DNA from: Sphingomonadaceae bacterium
GTDB lineage: Bacteria > Pseudomonadota > Alphaproteobacteria > Sphingomonadales > Sphingomonadaceae
Length of the DNA stretch: 57,184 nt
Direction: 5' to 3'
Assembly (NCBI GenBank): GCA_947453945.1
Contig: CANGJB010000018.1
Span: 1-57,184, forward strand
The position numbers and the translations under genes were made by a program. Under the pieces are notes generated by a model. The model did not search any database, was not told the DNA's origin, and saw nothing but the letters and a program-made list of their open reading frames with translations. This document shows positions 34,994 to 43,144 of this stretch, piece by piece (within the stretch, counting starts at the first letter, position 1; the number at the start of each line of letters is the position of its first letter).

Positions 34994-35667
34994 TCACGTT
35001 GCTTCCGCCCGCCCCGCGCAGGTCCCTGCGCCGGCTGCGACAATGTGCCGCCGAATTTCTGCGCGACACGAGCGCGACGAGCGCGATCGAACTCGGCCTT
35101 GCCATGCCGTTCCTCATGGGGCTGGCGCTGAGCGGGGTCGAGGTCGTCAGCCTTGCGATCCTCCACGTGAAGCTCAACCAGCTGGCGATCACCGTGGCGG
35201 ACAACGCCAGCCGCGCCAAGCAGGCGCAGGTGAACGGCGCGCCGCAGTTTCGCGAATACGATGCAAATCAGGTGTTCCAGGCTGCAGCCTTGCAATCCGA
35301 GGACCTCGATATGCCCAACCGCGGCCGGGTCATTCTCTCCAGCTTGCAGGTCAACGGTTCGGGGGGGCAGTGGATCGCCTGGCAACGCTGCTGGGGCAAG
35401 AACACGTGGGCCTCGCGCTACGGAACACAAGGTACGGGGGCCACCGGCACCGCATTCCAAGGCATGGGGTATACCACGACCAAGATGAAGGCGGATGCCG
35501 GGACTGCGATCATGTTCGTCGAGATCGCATACAACTACAAACCGTTCTTCTTCGGCAGCATCCTGCCTGCGAAGGTCATCCGCAAGGAAGCCGCCCTCTA
35601 TGTGCGTGATGATCGCGATCTGACCAAGATTTTCCCGTCGCCGCCATCAGTTGCGGCAACATGCTAG
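34984..35667 (+). CDS. Second TadE-like pseudopilin
   Basis: A 227-residue TadE/TadF-like protein. The motif TSAIELGLAMPFLMGLALSG forms the pseudopilin helix with the conserved glutamate; the C-terminal two thirds is periplasmic. Its start overlaps the previous gene: ATG at 34984 (10-base overlap) or ATG at 34990 (ATGA overlap); the second would be the more usual arrangement. The three genes 32385-35667 are one translationally coupled operon. Its stop shares a CTAG with the convergent membrane-protein gene. Confidence 0.83.
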   Translation: MPMITLLPPAPRRSLRRLRQCAAEFLRDTSATSAIELGLAMPFLMGLALSGVEVVSLAILHVKLNQLAITVADNASRAKQAQVNGAPQFREYDANQVFQAAALQSEDLDMPNRGRVILSSLQVNGSGGQWIAWQRCWGKNTWASRYGTQGTGATGTAFQGMGYTTTKMKADAGTAIMFVEIAYNYKPFFFGSILPAKVIRKEAALYVRDDRDLTKIFPSPPSVAATC

Positions 35668-36185
35668 GTCGTTGCCGCGGTTGACGGCGCGGGCACGAGC
35701 CGGCTGACGACCCAGACGACCGCGCCGAACCACACCGCGCCGAGCGTTGTGGCCACGATCACCTGGCGAAAATCCTCGCCGGCCTGAATAACCGGCGCAT
35801 TGAACACGGTGACGAACAGCATCGTGCTCTGATTGCAAAAGAGCGCCGCGCGGCCCGCCACGACCAGAAACACCGCTACGATCATCAGCAGCAGTGCCAG
35901 CACGATGATTGCCGGGCTGCCCATCGCTGCGCCTGTCTGCAGCAGGAAGCTGAGCCCTGCCCCCGTGAGTGCGCCGATCAGCGCCCCGGGCATGGCCTTG
36001 AACGAAAGCTCGTGGAGCGCAGACCACGCCCAGAGCAGCAGGAACCCGGCATAGAGCGGCGTGACATGGAGCGCTGCGCCCAGCCCAACGAACCCGGCGA
36101 TCACCACAACAACGCCCAGCGTAACGATCGCGGCCTGCCCCAAGGGCAGCTGTTTCGGCGCGGCGGCGCCATCGGATGTCGACAT
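35664..36185 (-). CDS. Small integral membrane protein of unknown function
   Basis: I do not recognise this 173-residue protein. It has five hydrophobic segments (about residues 18-40, 43-57, 67-85, 91-113 and 117-168 with a break), a short soluble N-terminus and CNQSTMLFVTVFNAPVIQAG as a distinctive loop. A membrane protein of the DUF1097 kind is one possibility. The stop codon overlaps that of the TadE-like gene on the other strand (CTAG). Start at 36185 has GGAGAGG about five bases upstream. Confidence 0.7.
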   Translation of the reverse strand: MSTSDGAAAPKQLPLGQAAIVTLGVVVVIAGFVGLGAALHVTPLYAGFLLLWAWSALHELSFKAMPGALIGALTGAGLSFLLQTGAAMGSPAIIVLALLLMIVAVFLVVAGRAALFCNQSTMLFVTVFNAPVIQAGEDFRQVIVATTLGAVWFGAVVWVVSRLVPAPSTAATT

Positions 36186-36315
36186 TGTGAACCTCTCCCG
36201 CAGCGTCCGGTGCGGTCATGCCGCCCGGATCTGGCGCAAGGCTCGCGCGCGCGCCGGTCAATGTCAACCGCAGGGCCCTTTGCGCCGGTTCCTGCCCGGT
36301 GCTAGGCGTCGGGCC

Positions 36316-37461
36316 ATGATCGCCAAGCTCGACCCGTTTCACGCCATCACCATTTCCGCCATTGCGCAGACCCTCATGGCCGAGGGGCGCTCGGTCATCC
36401 GTATGGAATATGGCCAGCCCTCCACCGGTGCGCCCGCCGCTGCGCTGGAGCGCGCACGCGCGGCGCTGGGCGAGGACGACAAGGGCTATTGGGAAAGCAC
36501 CGAGCTGCTCGCCCGGCTGGCCCGCCATGTCGAGCAGACCACCGACGTTGCGGTATCGCCTGCGCAGATCGTGCTGACTTGCGGCGCTTCGCCCGCGCTG
36601 GTGATCGCGCTATCGCTGCGCTTTGCCCCTGGCGCACGCATCGCCATCGCGCGGCCCGGCTATGTGGCCTATCGCAACACCTTGCGCGCCTTGTTCATGG
36701 AGCCGGTCGAGCTGCCATGCGGGCCCGAAGTGGGATACCAGATCACCGCCGCTGCGCTCGCTGGGCTTGATCCGGCCCCTGATGGCGTGATCATCGCCAG
36801 CCCCGCCAATCCCACCGGCACCGTGATCGCGCCTGATGAGATGGCCGCCATCGCCGAAGTGTGCCGCGCGCGCGGCATTCGCATCGTTTCGGACGAGATA
36901 TACTTGGGCATCACTTATGGCGCGCCGGCGCAGTCAATGCTGCCGTTCGACCACGAGGCGATCGTGGTGAGCAGCTTCTCAAAATACTTCAGCATGCCGG
37001 GTTGGCGGCTCGGCTGGCTGGTGGTGCCGGAAGATCTGGTCGATCAGGCGCGCGCGCGGATGGGCAACCTGTTCCTCACGCCGCCCTCGCTCAGCCAACA
37101 TGCGGGGCTGGCCGCGCTTGATTGCGGCGCGGAGCTCGATGGCCATGTGCGCACTTATGCGCGCAACCGCGATCTGCTGCTAGCGGCACTGCCGCAGATG
37201 GGGCTTGCCCGCATCGCTCCGCCCGATGGCGCGTTCTATGTCTATGCCGATGTCGGCCATCTCACGCAGGATTCGATGGCCTTCTGCATCAGGCTGCTGA
37301 AGGACACCGGGGTGGCAACAGCGCCGGGGATCGATTTTGATCCCGTGGAGGGACACCGTTTCGTGCGTTTCAGCTTTGCGGTCTCGACCCCGCTGATCGA
37401 GGAGGCCATCGCGCGGATGGTGCCGTGGTTCCAGGCGCAGCAAGCGCGCGCGCAGGGCTGA
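36316..37461 (+). CDS. PLP-dependent aminotransferase, class I/II
   Basis: A 381-residue fold-type I aminotransferase: glycine/cofactor region TCGGASPALVIALSL (as TCGASPALVIALSL, about residue 94), ASPANPTGTVI (about 161) and the PLP lysine in SSFSKYFSMPGWRLGW (about residue 219). The substrate is not determined; sequence resembles aspartate/aromatic-type aminotransferases. The ATG at 36316 gives MIAKLDPFHA; the frame is open 85 codons upstream but that part is not aminotransferase-like. It stands alone between the small membrane protein and a bidirectional terminator. Confidence 0.87.
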   Translation: MIAKLDPFHAITISAIAQTLMAEGRSVIRMEYGQPSTGAPAAALERARAALGEDDKGYWESTELLARLARHVEQTTDVAVSPAQIVLTCGASPALVIALSLRFAPGARIAIARPGYVAYRNTLRALFMEPVELPCGPEVGYQITAAALAGLDPAPDGVIIASPANPTGTVIAPDEMAAIAEVCRARGIRIVSDEIYLGITYGAPAQSMLPFDHEAIVVSSFSKYFSMPGWRLGWLVVPEDLVDQARARMGNLFLTPPSLSQHAGLAALDCGAELDGHVRTYARNRDLLLAALPQMGLARIAPPDGAFYVYADVGHLTQDSMAFCIRLLKDTGVATAPGIDFDPVEGHRFVRFSFAVSTPLIEEAIARMVPWFQAQQARAQG

Positions 37462-37465
37462 TACG

Positions 37466-37495
37466 AAAAAGCGGCAGCCTTTCGGCCGCCGCTTT
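37466..37495. terminator. Bidirectional rho-independent terminator
   Basis: AAAGCGGC (37468-37475) and GCC (37477-37479) pair with GGC (37484-37486) and GCCGCTTT (37488-37495), loop TTTC. A-tract and T-tract flank the stem on both sides. It lies between the convergent aminotransferase and autotransporter genes and would serve both. Confidence 0.85.
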
Positions 37496-37514
37496 CGCAT
37501 TCAGGATCAGGCCG

Positions 37515-40500
37515 TCACAGCGCGATGGCGAGCGAGGCACGGGCCGAATAACCGGTGCCGCCGCCCTGCAGCTTTTCATAGCCGCCGCTGACCTTCCACG
37601 TGTAGTCGAGCCCGCCCTGAATCAGGCTGACTTCGCCGGTCCAGGCGGAAGGCAGTTGCTGGCCGGTCAGCGTAAAGCTGTCGCCCCCGCTGGTGGCGCC
37701 GCGATTGAAGGTCGCGGTCGTATCTCCCACTTCGCCCGAGATGCGGCTGCGGCGGCCGCCCTCGACTTCGATGGTGAACGGGCGGTTCTCGTAGTCGCTC
37801 GGCGCCGTGCTCCAGCTGGCTACCAGGGTGGTGGTGCCGTTGACCACCTGGCTGGTGCGCTTGCCGAGGGTCAGCGCCAGCGGGGCGCTGCCGGTTTCGG
37901 TGTAGCCATTTTCCTTCAGGCGGAAATACTCGATTGTCGCCCGCGGCTTGAGCTTGAAGTGATCGCCGAAGGGGATGGCATAGGAAACGCCGCCCGCGCC
38001 GGAAATCAGCGTGCCCTTCCACTTGCCGCCCATGCCGTAGCTGAAGGACTGGCTATCCACCGTGCCTGCAAAGGAGCGGGTCGAGGTGAACGAGGGTCGG
38101 CCATACCCGACCCGCGCATAAGCATAGAGCGGGCCGGAAGCGAGGCGCCAGAACGCGGCCAGCTCGATGTCGCTGACCTTGACCTTCTGCGTCGCATCGG
38201 TGGTCGATGTGCCCGAGAGATACGTGAACGAGCCGCCGACATGGCCGAAACCAAGCCCCTTCTCGAAGCCGAACGAGAGACCGCCGCCGCTGTTGCTGTA
38301 GCCAGCGGTCGTGCCGGCCGTCTTCTTGCCCTTGAAGTAGATCGGCTCGATCCAGGCACCGGCGCTGCTGATGGTGAACCAGCTCGAATCGTCGTCGATG
38401 CGCCGTGCGGCAAGACGCGTGCCGCGTGCAAGCAGATCGAGCGTGCCGCCCGCGTAATCGGGCAGCATCTGGTTGAACTGCGTCTGCAGCGTGGCGGTGT
38501 CGGCGGCCTGCAGCAGGCTGGACTGAAGTAGCGTGTCCTTGCCGGCATTGGCGAGGATCGCGCTGTAGGCCTGCGACTGCGGGACATTGAGCCCAATTTC
38601 GCTGGCGGATTTGCGCGCGATGGTCAGCGTCACGTCGTTGCCTACCGCCGCGACCGTGCCCTTGAACAGCACCGACAGGTCAAGTGCCGAGGAGTTGACG
38701 TTGGCCCCGCCTGTGAGCGCGCCTGCGCTGAGCACGGTGTAGGTGCCTTCCGCCTTGGCGAGCGAGGTGAACTTGGCCGAAATCTTCGCGCCGCTGGCAA
38801 AGCTGGCTGTATCGGCAATCAGTTTGGATGCCGTGCCGGCAGTGCCATCGACATAGACGCCAAGCGTGCCGCCCGCGCCGACATCGAGCGACTTGATCGT
38901 GGTCGTGGTCGCAGAATTGGCCCCGAAGGTGCCGCCGTTGACGCTCACGGCAAGCTGTGAGCCGCCGGTCACGGTGCCGCGGTAGATCGCCTTGTCAGCC
39001 AGGGTGAGCGTGCCGGCCTGGTCATTCAGGATCAGCGTGCCCGTAAAGCGCGAATTGCCTGTCATCGCCAGCGATGCCGTGCCGGTGCCGTAGTCGATGT
39101 TGCCGGTGTATTTCGCGTCGTCGGCAAGTTTTACCGTGTCATCGCCCGCGCCCAGGAAGCTGATGCCGGTGATCGTGCCCGAACCGACATCGAGCGTGTC
39201 GTTGCCGCTGCCGGTGTAGATGTTGCCCTTGATCGAGGTGTAGACCTTGGCGGTATCGGGATTGTATCCGGTGGCGGCCTTGTCGGTCGTCTGCGAGGCG
39301 GCGTCCGTGCTGTTGAGGTACTGCTTGATCGTGACGCCGGTCGTGTTGGCCGAGACGTCGATCGCGGCAAGCTGATCCTGGGTCGAGCCGGTCACCGAAA
39401 TGGTCTTGGTATTGTTGATCGTGGTGAGCGTGCCCGAAAGATCCTTGATCGCTGCTGATGAGCCGATCCCAGGCTGGCTGATCACCGCGCTGATCGTGCC
39501 CGCATTGTAAAGCGAACCGACTGTCGAACCCGCATTGATCAGGATGCCGACAGCGCCCGCATCAACGGTCGTCGCGGTCACGGTGCCGCTCACGCCGATA
39601 CCCTTGGTAAGCGTGACGTTGCCGCCATTGCCGCCGATCACGACGGCTGCGGAATTGGTCGAGCTATAGGTGGAACTGGCACCCACGCTGCCATCGATGC
39701 CGAGCGAATACGTGCCGGTGCTGCTCGCGCCGCCGCCGATTGTGATGTCGCTGGCTCCGCCGATCTGGATTGCCGGGCTGTTGCCGATGGCTTGAATCGA
39801 CCCGGTAGTCTCGGTGGTGGAACCGCTCGACGAGGCGGTGGTGACCACGACGCCGCCGGCCACGTTGCCATTTATCTCGACCGCGGCCTTGCCGGTGGAC
39901 AGCGCGCTGCGCGGCAGGGTCTGCGTCGACCCGTCGTCAGCGGTGTAGGCGTTGGACTGGGAGAGCGAGCCGTTGATCTTGACCAAGCCGCCGACATCGC
40001 CGTTGATGACCAGCGCCTGCGACCCGCTGCCGATCACGCCGATGGTGCCGCCCGCCGACACATTGCCGGTCACCGCGCCGGTGCGGATGCCGACCGAATT
40101 GTCACCCTTGATCTTGATCGTGCCTGTGTTGCTGACCGAGCCGGTATAGGCGGAATCCACCGCGATACCGGCTGAATTCAGGCCATCGATCGTGATGGTG
40201 CCGCTGTTGGCAATGGTGCCGGTGGCCACGCCGCCCGGAGCAACGCGAATGCCATAGCGCCCGCTGGCCTGTGCGATCGGGCCTTCCGGGATACCATTCT
40301 TGTCGGCATCGGGCGCGGTAAAGGTTTCCAGCACCTGGATCGTGCCGGCGTTCGATATATTGGCAGTCGTGCCGGGCTGGACGATGATACCGGCAGCGCC
40401 GTTGCCGGCGCCCATGTCGAGCGTGCCGCCGGACTGGACTGTCACGTCTTTCGATGCATCGACCGTGACCGCGGTGCCGCTGTCGAGCTTGATCGTGCCG

Positions 40501-40679
40501 CTGCTGGCTACGGTTACTGCGCCTGCCGCAGAGGTTGCGAGCGGCGCCGTCGTCGCGGTGCTCACGGTGGTGTCTGCAAGCGCTGGGGAGATTCCGGCCA
40601 TGAGAGCTGCCGGAGCCGCTGCGGCGAGGAGGCGGGCTGCGTGCTTTGTGGTGCGGGCGATGGGGGTTGAGCTGTGCAT
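37515..40679 (-). CDS. Autotransporter (type V secretion) outer-membrane protein
   Basis: A 1054-residue protein: signal peptide (about 1-36, ending SPALA-DTT), a long passenger of repeated Gly/Thr/Ser strands (GTI, GNV and SGSV-type turns, about 40-760) predicting a beta-helix, and a C-terminal beta-barrel (about residues 770-1054) with WIEPIYFKGKK and the end YSARASLAIAL. Within the passenger, GSGNDTLDVG and GAGDDTVKL look like RTX-type calcium repeats. The barrel lacks a C-terminal phenylalanine. The start was chosen at 40679 (MHSSTPIARTT) for the signal peptide; the frame is open 69 codons upstream. Divergent from the two-component genes. Confidence 0.88.
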   Translation of the reverse strand: MHSSTPIARTTKHAARLLAAAAPAALMAGISPALADTTVSTATTAPLATSAAGAVTVASSGTIKLDSGTAVTVDASKDVTVQSGGTLDMGAGNGAAGIIVQPGTTANISNAGTIQVLETFTAPDADKNGIPEGPIAQASGRYGIRVAPGGVATGTIANSGTITIDGLNSAGIAVDSAYTGSVSNTGTIKIKGDNSVGIRTGAVTGNVSAGGTIGVIGSGSQALVINGDVGGLVKINGSLSQSNAYTADDGSTQTLPRSALSTGKAAVEINGNVAGGVVVTTASSSGSTTETTGSIQAIGNSPAIQIGGASDITIGGGASSTGTYSLGIDGSVGASSTYSSTNSAAVVIGGNGGNVTLTKGIGVSGTVTATTVDAGAVGILINAGSTVGSLYNAGTISAVISQPGIGSSAAIKDLSGTLTTINNTKTISVTGSTQDQLAAIDVSANTTGVTIKQYLNSTDAASQTTDKAATGYNPDTAKVYTSIKGNIYTGSGNDTLDVGSGTITGISFLGAGDDTVKLADDAKYTGNIDYGTGTASLAMTGNSRFTGTLILNDQAGTLTLADKAIYRGTVTGGSQLAVSVNGGTFGANSATTTTIKSLDVGAGGTLGVYVDGTAGTASKLIADTASFASGAKISAKFTSLAKAEGTYTVLSAGALTGGANVNSSALDLSVLFKGTVAAVGNDVTLTIARKSASEIGLNVPQSQAYSAILANAGKDTLLQSSLLQAADTATLQTQFNQMLPDYAGGTLDLLARGTRLAARRIDDDSSWFTISSAGAWIEPIYFKGKKTAGTTAGYSNSGGGLSFGFEKGLGFGHVGGSFTYLSGTSTTDATQKVKVSDIELAAFWRLASGPLYAYARVGYGRPSFTSTRSFAGTVDSQSFSYGMGGKWKGTLISGAGGVSYAIPFGDHFKLKPRATIEYFRLKENGYTETGSAPLALTLGKRTSQVVNGTTTLVASWSTAPSDYENRPFTIEVEGGRRSRISGEVGDTTATFNRGATSGGDSFTLTGQQLPSAWTGEVSLIQGGLDYTWKVSGGYEKLQGGGTGYSARASLAIAL

Positions 40680-40785
40680 CGGTATCTCGTCATCCGGCCT
40701 GGGGAACGACCGCAAGGGAGCAGGCCGTGCCCGTGGGTTGTTCTTTCCGGCGCAGCGCGTTGTCGCGCGTCGGCATTCACAGGTG

Positions 40786-40836
40786 CAAAATCGCGCGAAA
40801 CTCTCCGTTTCCGGCAGGTTCTCTGGTGCGATTTTG
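40786..40836. promoter_or_regulatory. Inverted 9-bp repeats upstream of autotransporter and response regulator
   Basis: CAAAATCGC (40786-40794) and GCGATTTTG (40828-40836) are exact inverted copies 33 bases apart in the 360-base gap between the divergent autotransporter and response regulator. Symmetry and position suggest a regulatory site. Confidence 0.5.
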
Positions 40837-40912
40837 GCGCGTCTTAACGCGATTCTCCGCCAGGCCTTAGCGGAATATTTCAGCACTGTTGCCCGGCTGT
40901 AAACTCTCCGTT
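40798..40912. repeat. 12-bp direct repeat in the same promoter region
   Basis: AAACTCTCCGTT occurs at 40798-40809 and again, identical, at 40901-40912. OmpR-type regulators bind direct repeats, so these may be targets of the adjacent response regulator; the 103-base spacing would require looping or two separate promoters. Confidence 0.5.
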
Positions 40913-41039
40913 CAGGTGTGCCGAATCGGAGGCTATGCAGGGCTACTCATGCCACCGGAAAGCTCTTGCCGGGCGCTGTGATGGCAGCCATGGTGCTGCT
41001 CCGCTATGTCGTAATTGTTGCAAACATGGATAGTGCCCA

Positions 41040-41729
41040 GTGGCAGGACGCATTCTGCTCGTCGAGGATGATCCCCAGATTGCGGACTACATCATGTCCG
41101 GGCTGGCCGAAGAAGGCTTTACGGTGGACCGTGCCGGCAATGGGCGCGACGGCCTGTTCCTTGCCACCGACAGCCAGTTCGATCTTGTCGTGCTCGACAG
41201 GATGCTACCGGGCATGGACGGGCTGGCCCTGCTCAAGGCGTTGCGCGCCGCCGAAGTGGCGACACCGGTGATCATGCTCTCTGCGCTGGCCAGCACCGAT
41301 GATCGCATTGCCGGGCTGACAGCCGGGGCGGACGATTACCTCGGCAAGCCGTTTTCCTTCAGCGAACTTCTTGCGCGGATTCAGGCGCTGCTGCGCCGTG
41401 CTGCGGGCGGCGTGCGACAAGTGCAGGAAACCACGCTGCGCTGCGCCGATCTGGAACTGGACCGGCTGACCCGGCAGGTGCGGCGCGCGGCGCGCAAGAT
41501 CGCCCTTCAGCCGCGCGAGTTCCGGCTGCTCGAATACATGCTGCTGCACGCGGGGGAGGTCGTCACCCGCACCATGCTGCTGGAGGCTGTGTGGGATTAT
41601 CACTTCGATCCCGGCACCAACGTGATCGATGTCCACATCAGCCGATTGCGCCGCAAGATCGATGACGGGGAGGAGCAAGCCCTGTTCCATACCGTGCGCG
41701 GGGCGGGTTACCGGCTCGCGGCCGACTGA
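41040..41729 (+). CDS. OmpR-family response regulator
   Basis: A 229-residue two-component regulator. Receiver domain (1-120): acidic pair ED at LLVEDDPQIAD, phospho-acceptor aspartate at residue 53 (VVLDRMLPGMDG), lysine in LGKPFSFSELLARI. C-terminal winged helix (about 130-229) with PREFRLLEYMLLHAGEVVTR and VWDYHFDPGTNVIDVHISRL. Start is GTG at 41040; no strong ribosome-binding site is visible. The kinase gene starts 8 bases after its stop, so they are one operon, divergent from the autotransporter. Confidence 0.93.
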   Translation: MAGRILLVEDDPQIADYIMSGLAEEGFTVDRAGNGRDGLFLATDSQFDLVVLDRMLPGMDGLALLKALRAAEVATPVIMLSALASTDDRIAGLTAGADDYLGKPFSFSELLARIQALLRRAAGGVRQVQETTLRCADLELDRLTRQVRRAARKIALQPREFRLLEYMLLHAGEVVTRTMLLEAVWDYHFDPGTNVIDVHISRLRRKIDDGEEQALFHTVRGAGYRLAAD

Positions 41730-41737
41730 AGCTGACG

Positions 41738-43144
41738 GTGGCGCCCAGCACTGTCCGACGCCTGCTGCGGCGGGGCCTTTCGCCAACGATGGTGCGGCTG
41801 GTGACCGCGATCTTTGTGCTGCAGCTTGTTTCCAGTGCTTTCGTGATCGTGTTTCTGCGCGGGCAGATGCTCGATGTGGTGCGGCTCGACCGGGAGCGGC
41901 AGGTCATCGACGTGCGCGACGATCTGCTGGCCGCCTATTACGATGGCGGCCGCGAGGAACTGGCCGCATTCATCACGGCGCGGCGCGGCAGTGCGGCAGA
42001 TCCGGCTGTGTTCATCGCGCTCACCGGCCAGGGGGCGCCGGTGCTGAGCAACCTTGTGCGCGTTCCCATGATGCCAGTTGCGCCGCGCCCGCAGCCGGTT
42101 GTCGTGCGGCGCGGGCCCGATCAGCCGGCAAACGAGGGGCTCGCCCTCGTCGGCCAGTTGCCCGATGGCGAGCGGCTGGTGGTGGGCGTGGTGAGCCTGA
42201 CCGAGCGGCGCATCGATATCGCCTTTGCCGCCACGGCCGGGCTGACCATTGCGGCGGCGGTGCTGATGGCGCTGCTCAGTGCGGTGGCCGTCGGCTTTGT
42301 CATCAGCCGCCGCACCCACCGTATCGCCGAGACAGCCGCGGAACTGGCATCGGGCAATTTCGGCGCGCGCGTGCCGATCGAGGGGACGGGCGACGGGTTT
42401 GATCACTTGCGCCAGCAGATGAACCTGATGGCCGAGCGGATCGGTGAACTCGTCGGGCAGCTGAGCGCGGTGTCCGGCGCGCTGGCGCATGATCTGCGTT
42501 CACCGGTCACACGGCTTTCGGCGGCGCTCGATCTTGCCCTGGCAAGGGTGGAGGAACCGCGCGCGGTCGAGGTGCTTCAGGCCGCGCGCGCCGATGCCGA
42601 TGCCTTGCGCACAATGCTGGAGAACGCGCTGGAAATCAGCCTGATCGAAGGCGGCACGGTGGAAGACCGGCGCCGTCCGCTCGATCTCGCGGCGGTGGCT
42701 GAGGATCTGGTGGAGCTTTACGATCCGCTGGCCGAACAGTCTGGCGTGCGGCTCGAAACCCGGCTGGAAGCAGTGACGGCCCCGGCGGACCGCGAGCTGA
42801 TGTCGCGCGCGCTGGCAAATCTCATCGACAATGCGCTCAAGTATGGCGGCGATGCGGTGATGGTCAGCACGCGGACGCAGACCGGCACGGACGGGGAAAG
42901 CTGGGCCGAGATCGCGGTAGAGGACAATGGGCCGGGCATTGCCCCGGCGGACCGGGCCCGCGCGGTCGAACGGTTCGTGCGGCTGGACGATGCGCGGACG
43001 CAGCCGGGCGGGGGGCTGGGCCTTGCCATGGTCGCTGCGGTGGCGCGGCTCCATGGCGGCAGCTTGAAGCTTTCCGACCCGCCGTCAGGCGGCAAGGGCC
43101 TTGTGGCCACCTTTCGCCTCCCCGCCCGAGATCTGCCCGCCTGA
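41738..43144 (+). CDS. Two-component sensor histidine kinase
   Basis: A 468-residue inner-membrane kinase: first helix about residues 18-40, periplasmic loop to about 160, second helix about 165-195 followed by a HAMP domain, the HisKA box ALAHDLRSPVTRL (phospho-acceptor histidine about residue 250) and an ATPase domain with LIDNALKYGG (N box), DNGPGIAP and GGGLGLAMVAAVARLHGG (G boxes). It pairs with the regulator at 41040. Start is GTG. The last 60 bases overlap the end of the glycosyltransferase fusion gene on the opposite strand. Signal unknown; the periplasmic region contains a Pro/Arg-rich stretch. Confidence 0.93.
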   Translation: MAPSTVRRLLRRGLSPTMVRLVTAIFVLQLVSSAFVIVFLRGQMLDVVRLDRERQVIDVRDDLLAAYYDGGREELAAFITARRGSAADPAVFIALTGQGAPVLSNLVRVPMMPVAPRPQPVVVRRGPDQPANEGLALVGQLPDGERLVVGVVSLTERRIDIAFAATAGLTIAAAVLMALLSAVAVGFVISRRTHRIAETAAELASGNFGARVPIEGTGDGFDHLRQQMNLMAERIGELVGQLSAVSGALAHDLRSPVTRLSAALDLALARVEEPRAVEVLQAARADADALRTMLENALEISLIEGGTVEDRRRPLDLAAVAEDLVELYDPLAEQSGVRLETRLEAVTAPADRELMSRALANLIDNALKYGGDAVMVSTRTQTGTDGESWAEIAVEDNGPGIAPADRARAVERFVRLDDARTQPGGGLGLAMVAAVARLHGGSLKLSDPPSGGKGLVATFRLPARDLPA

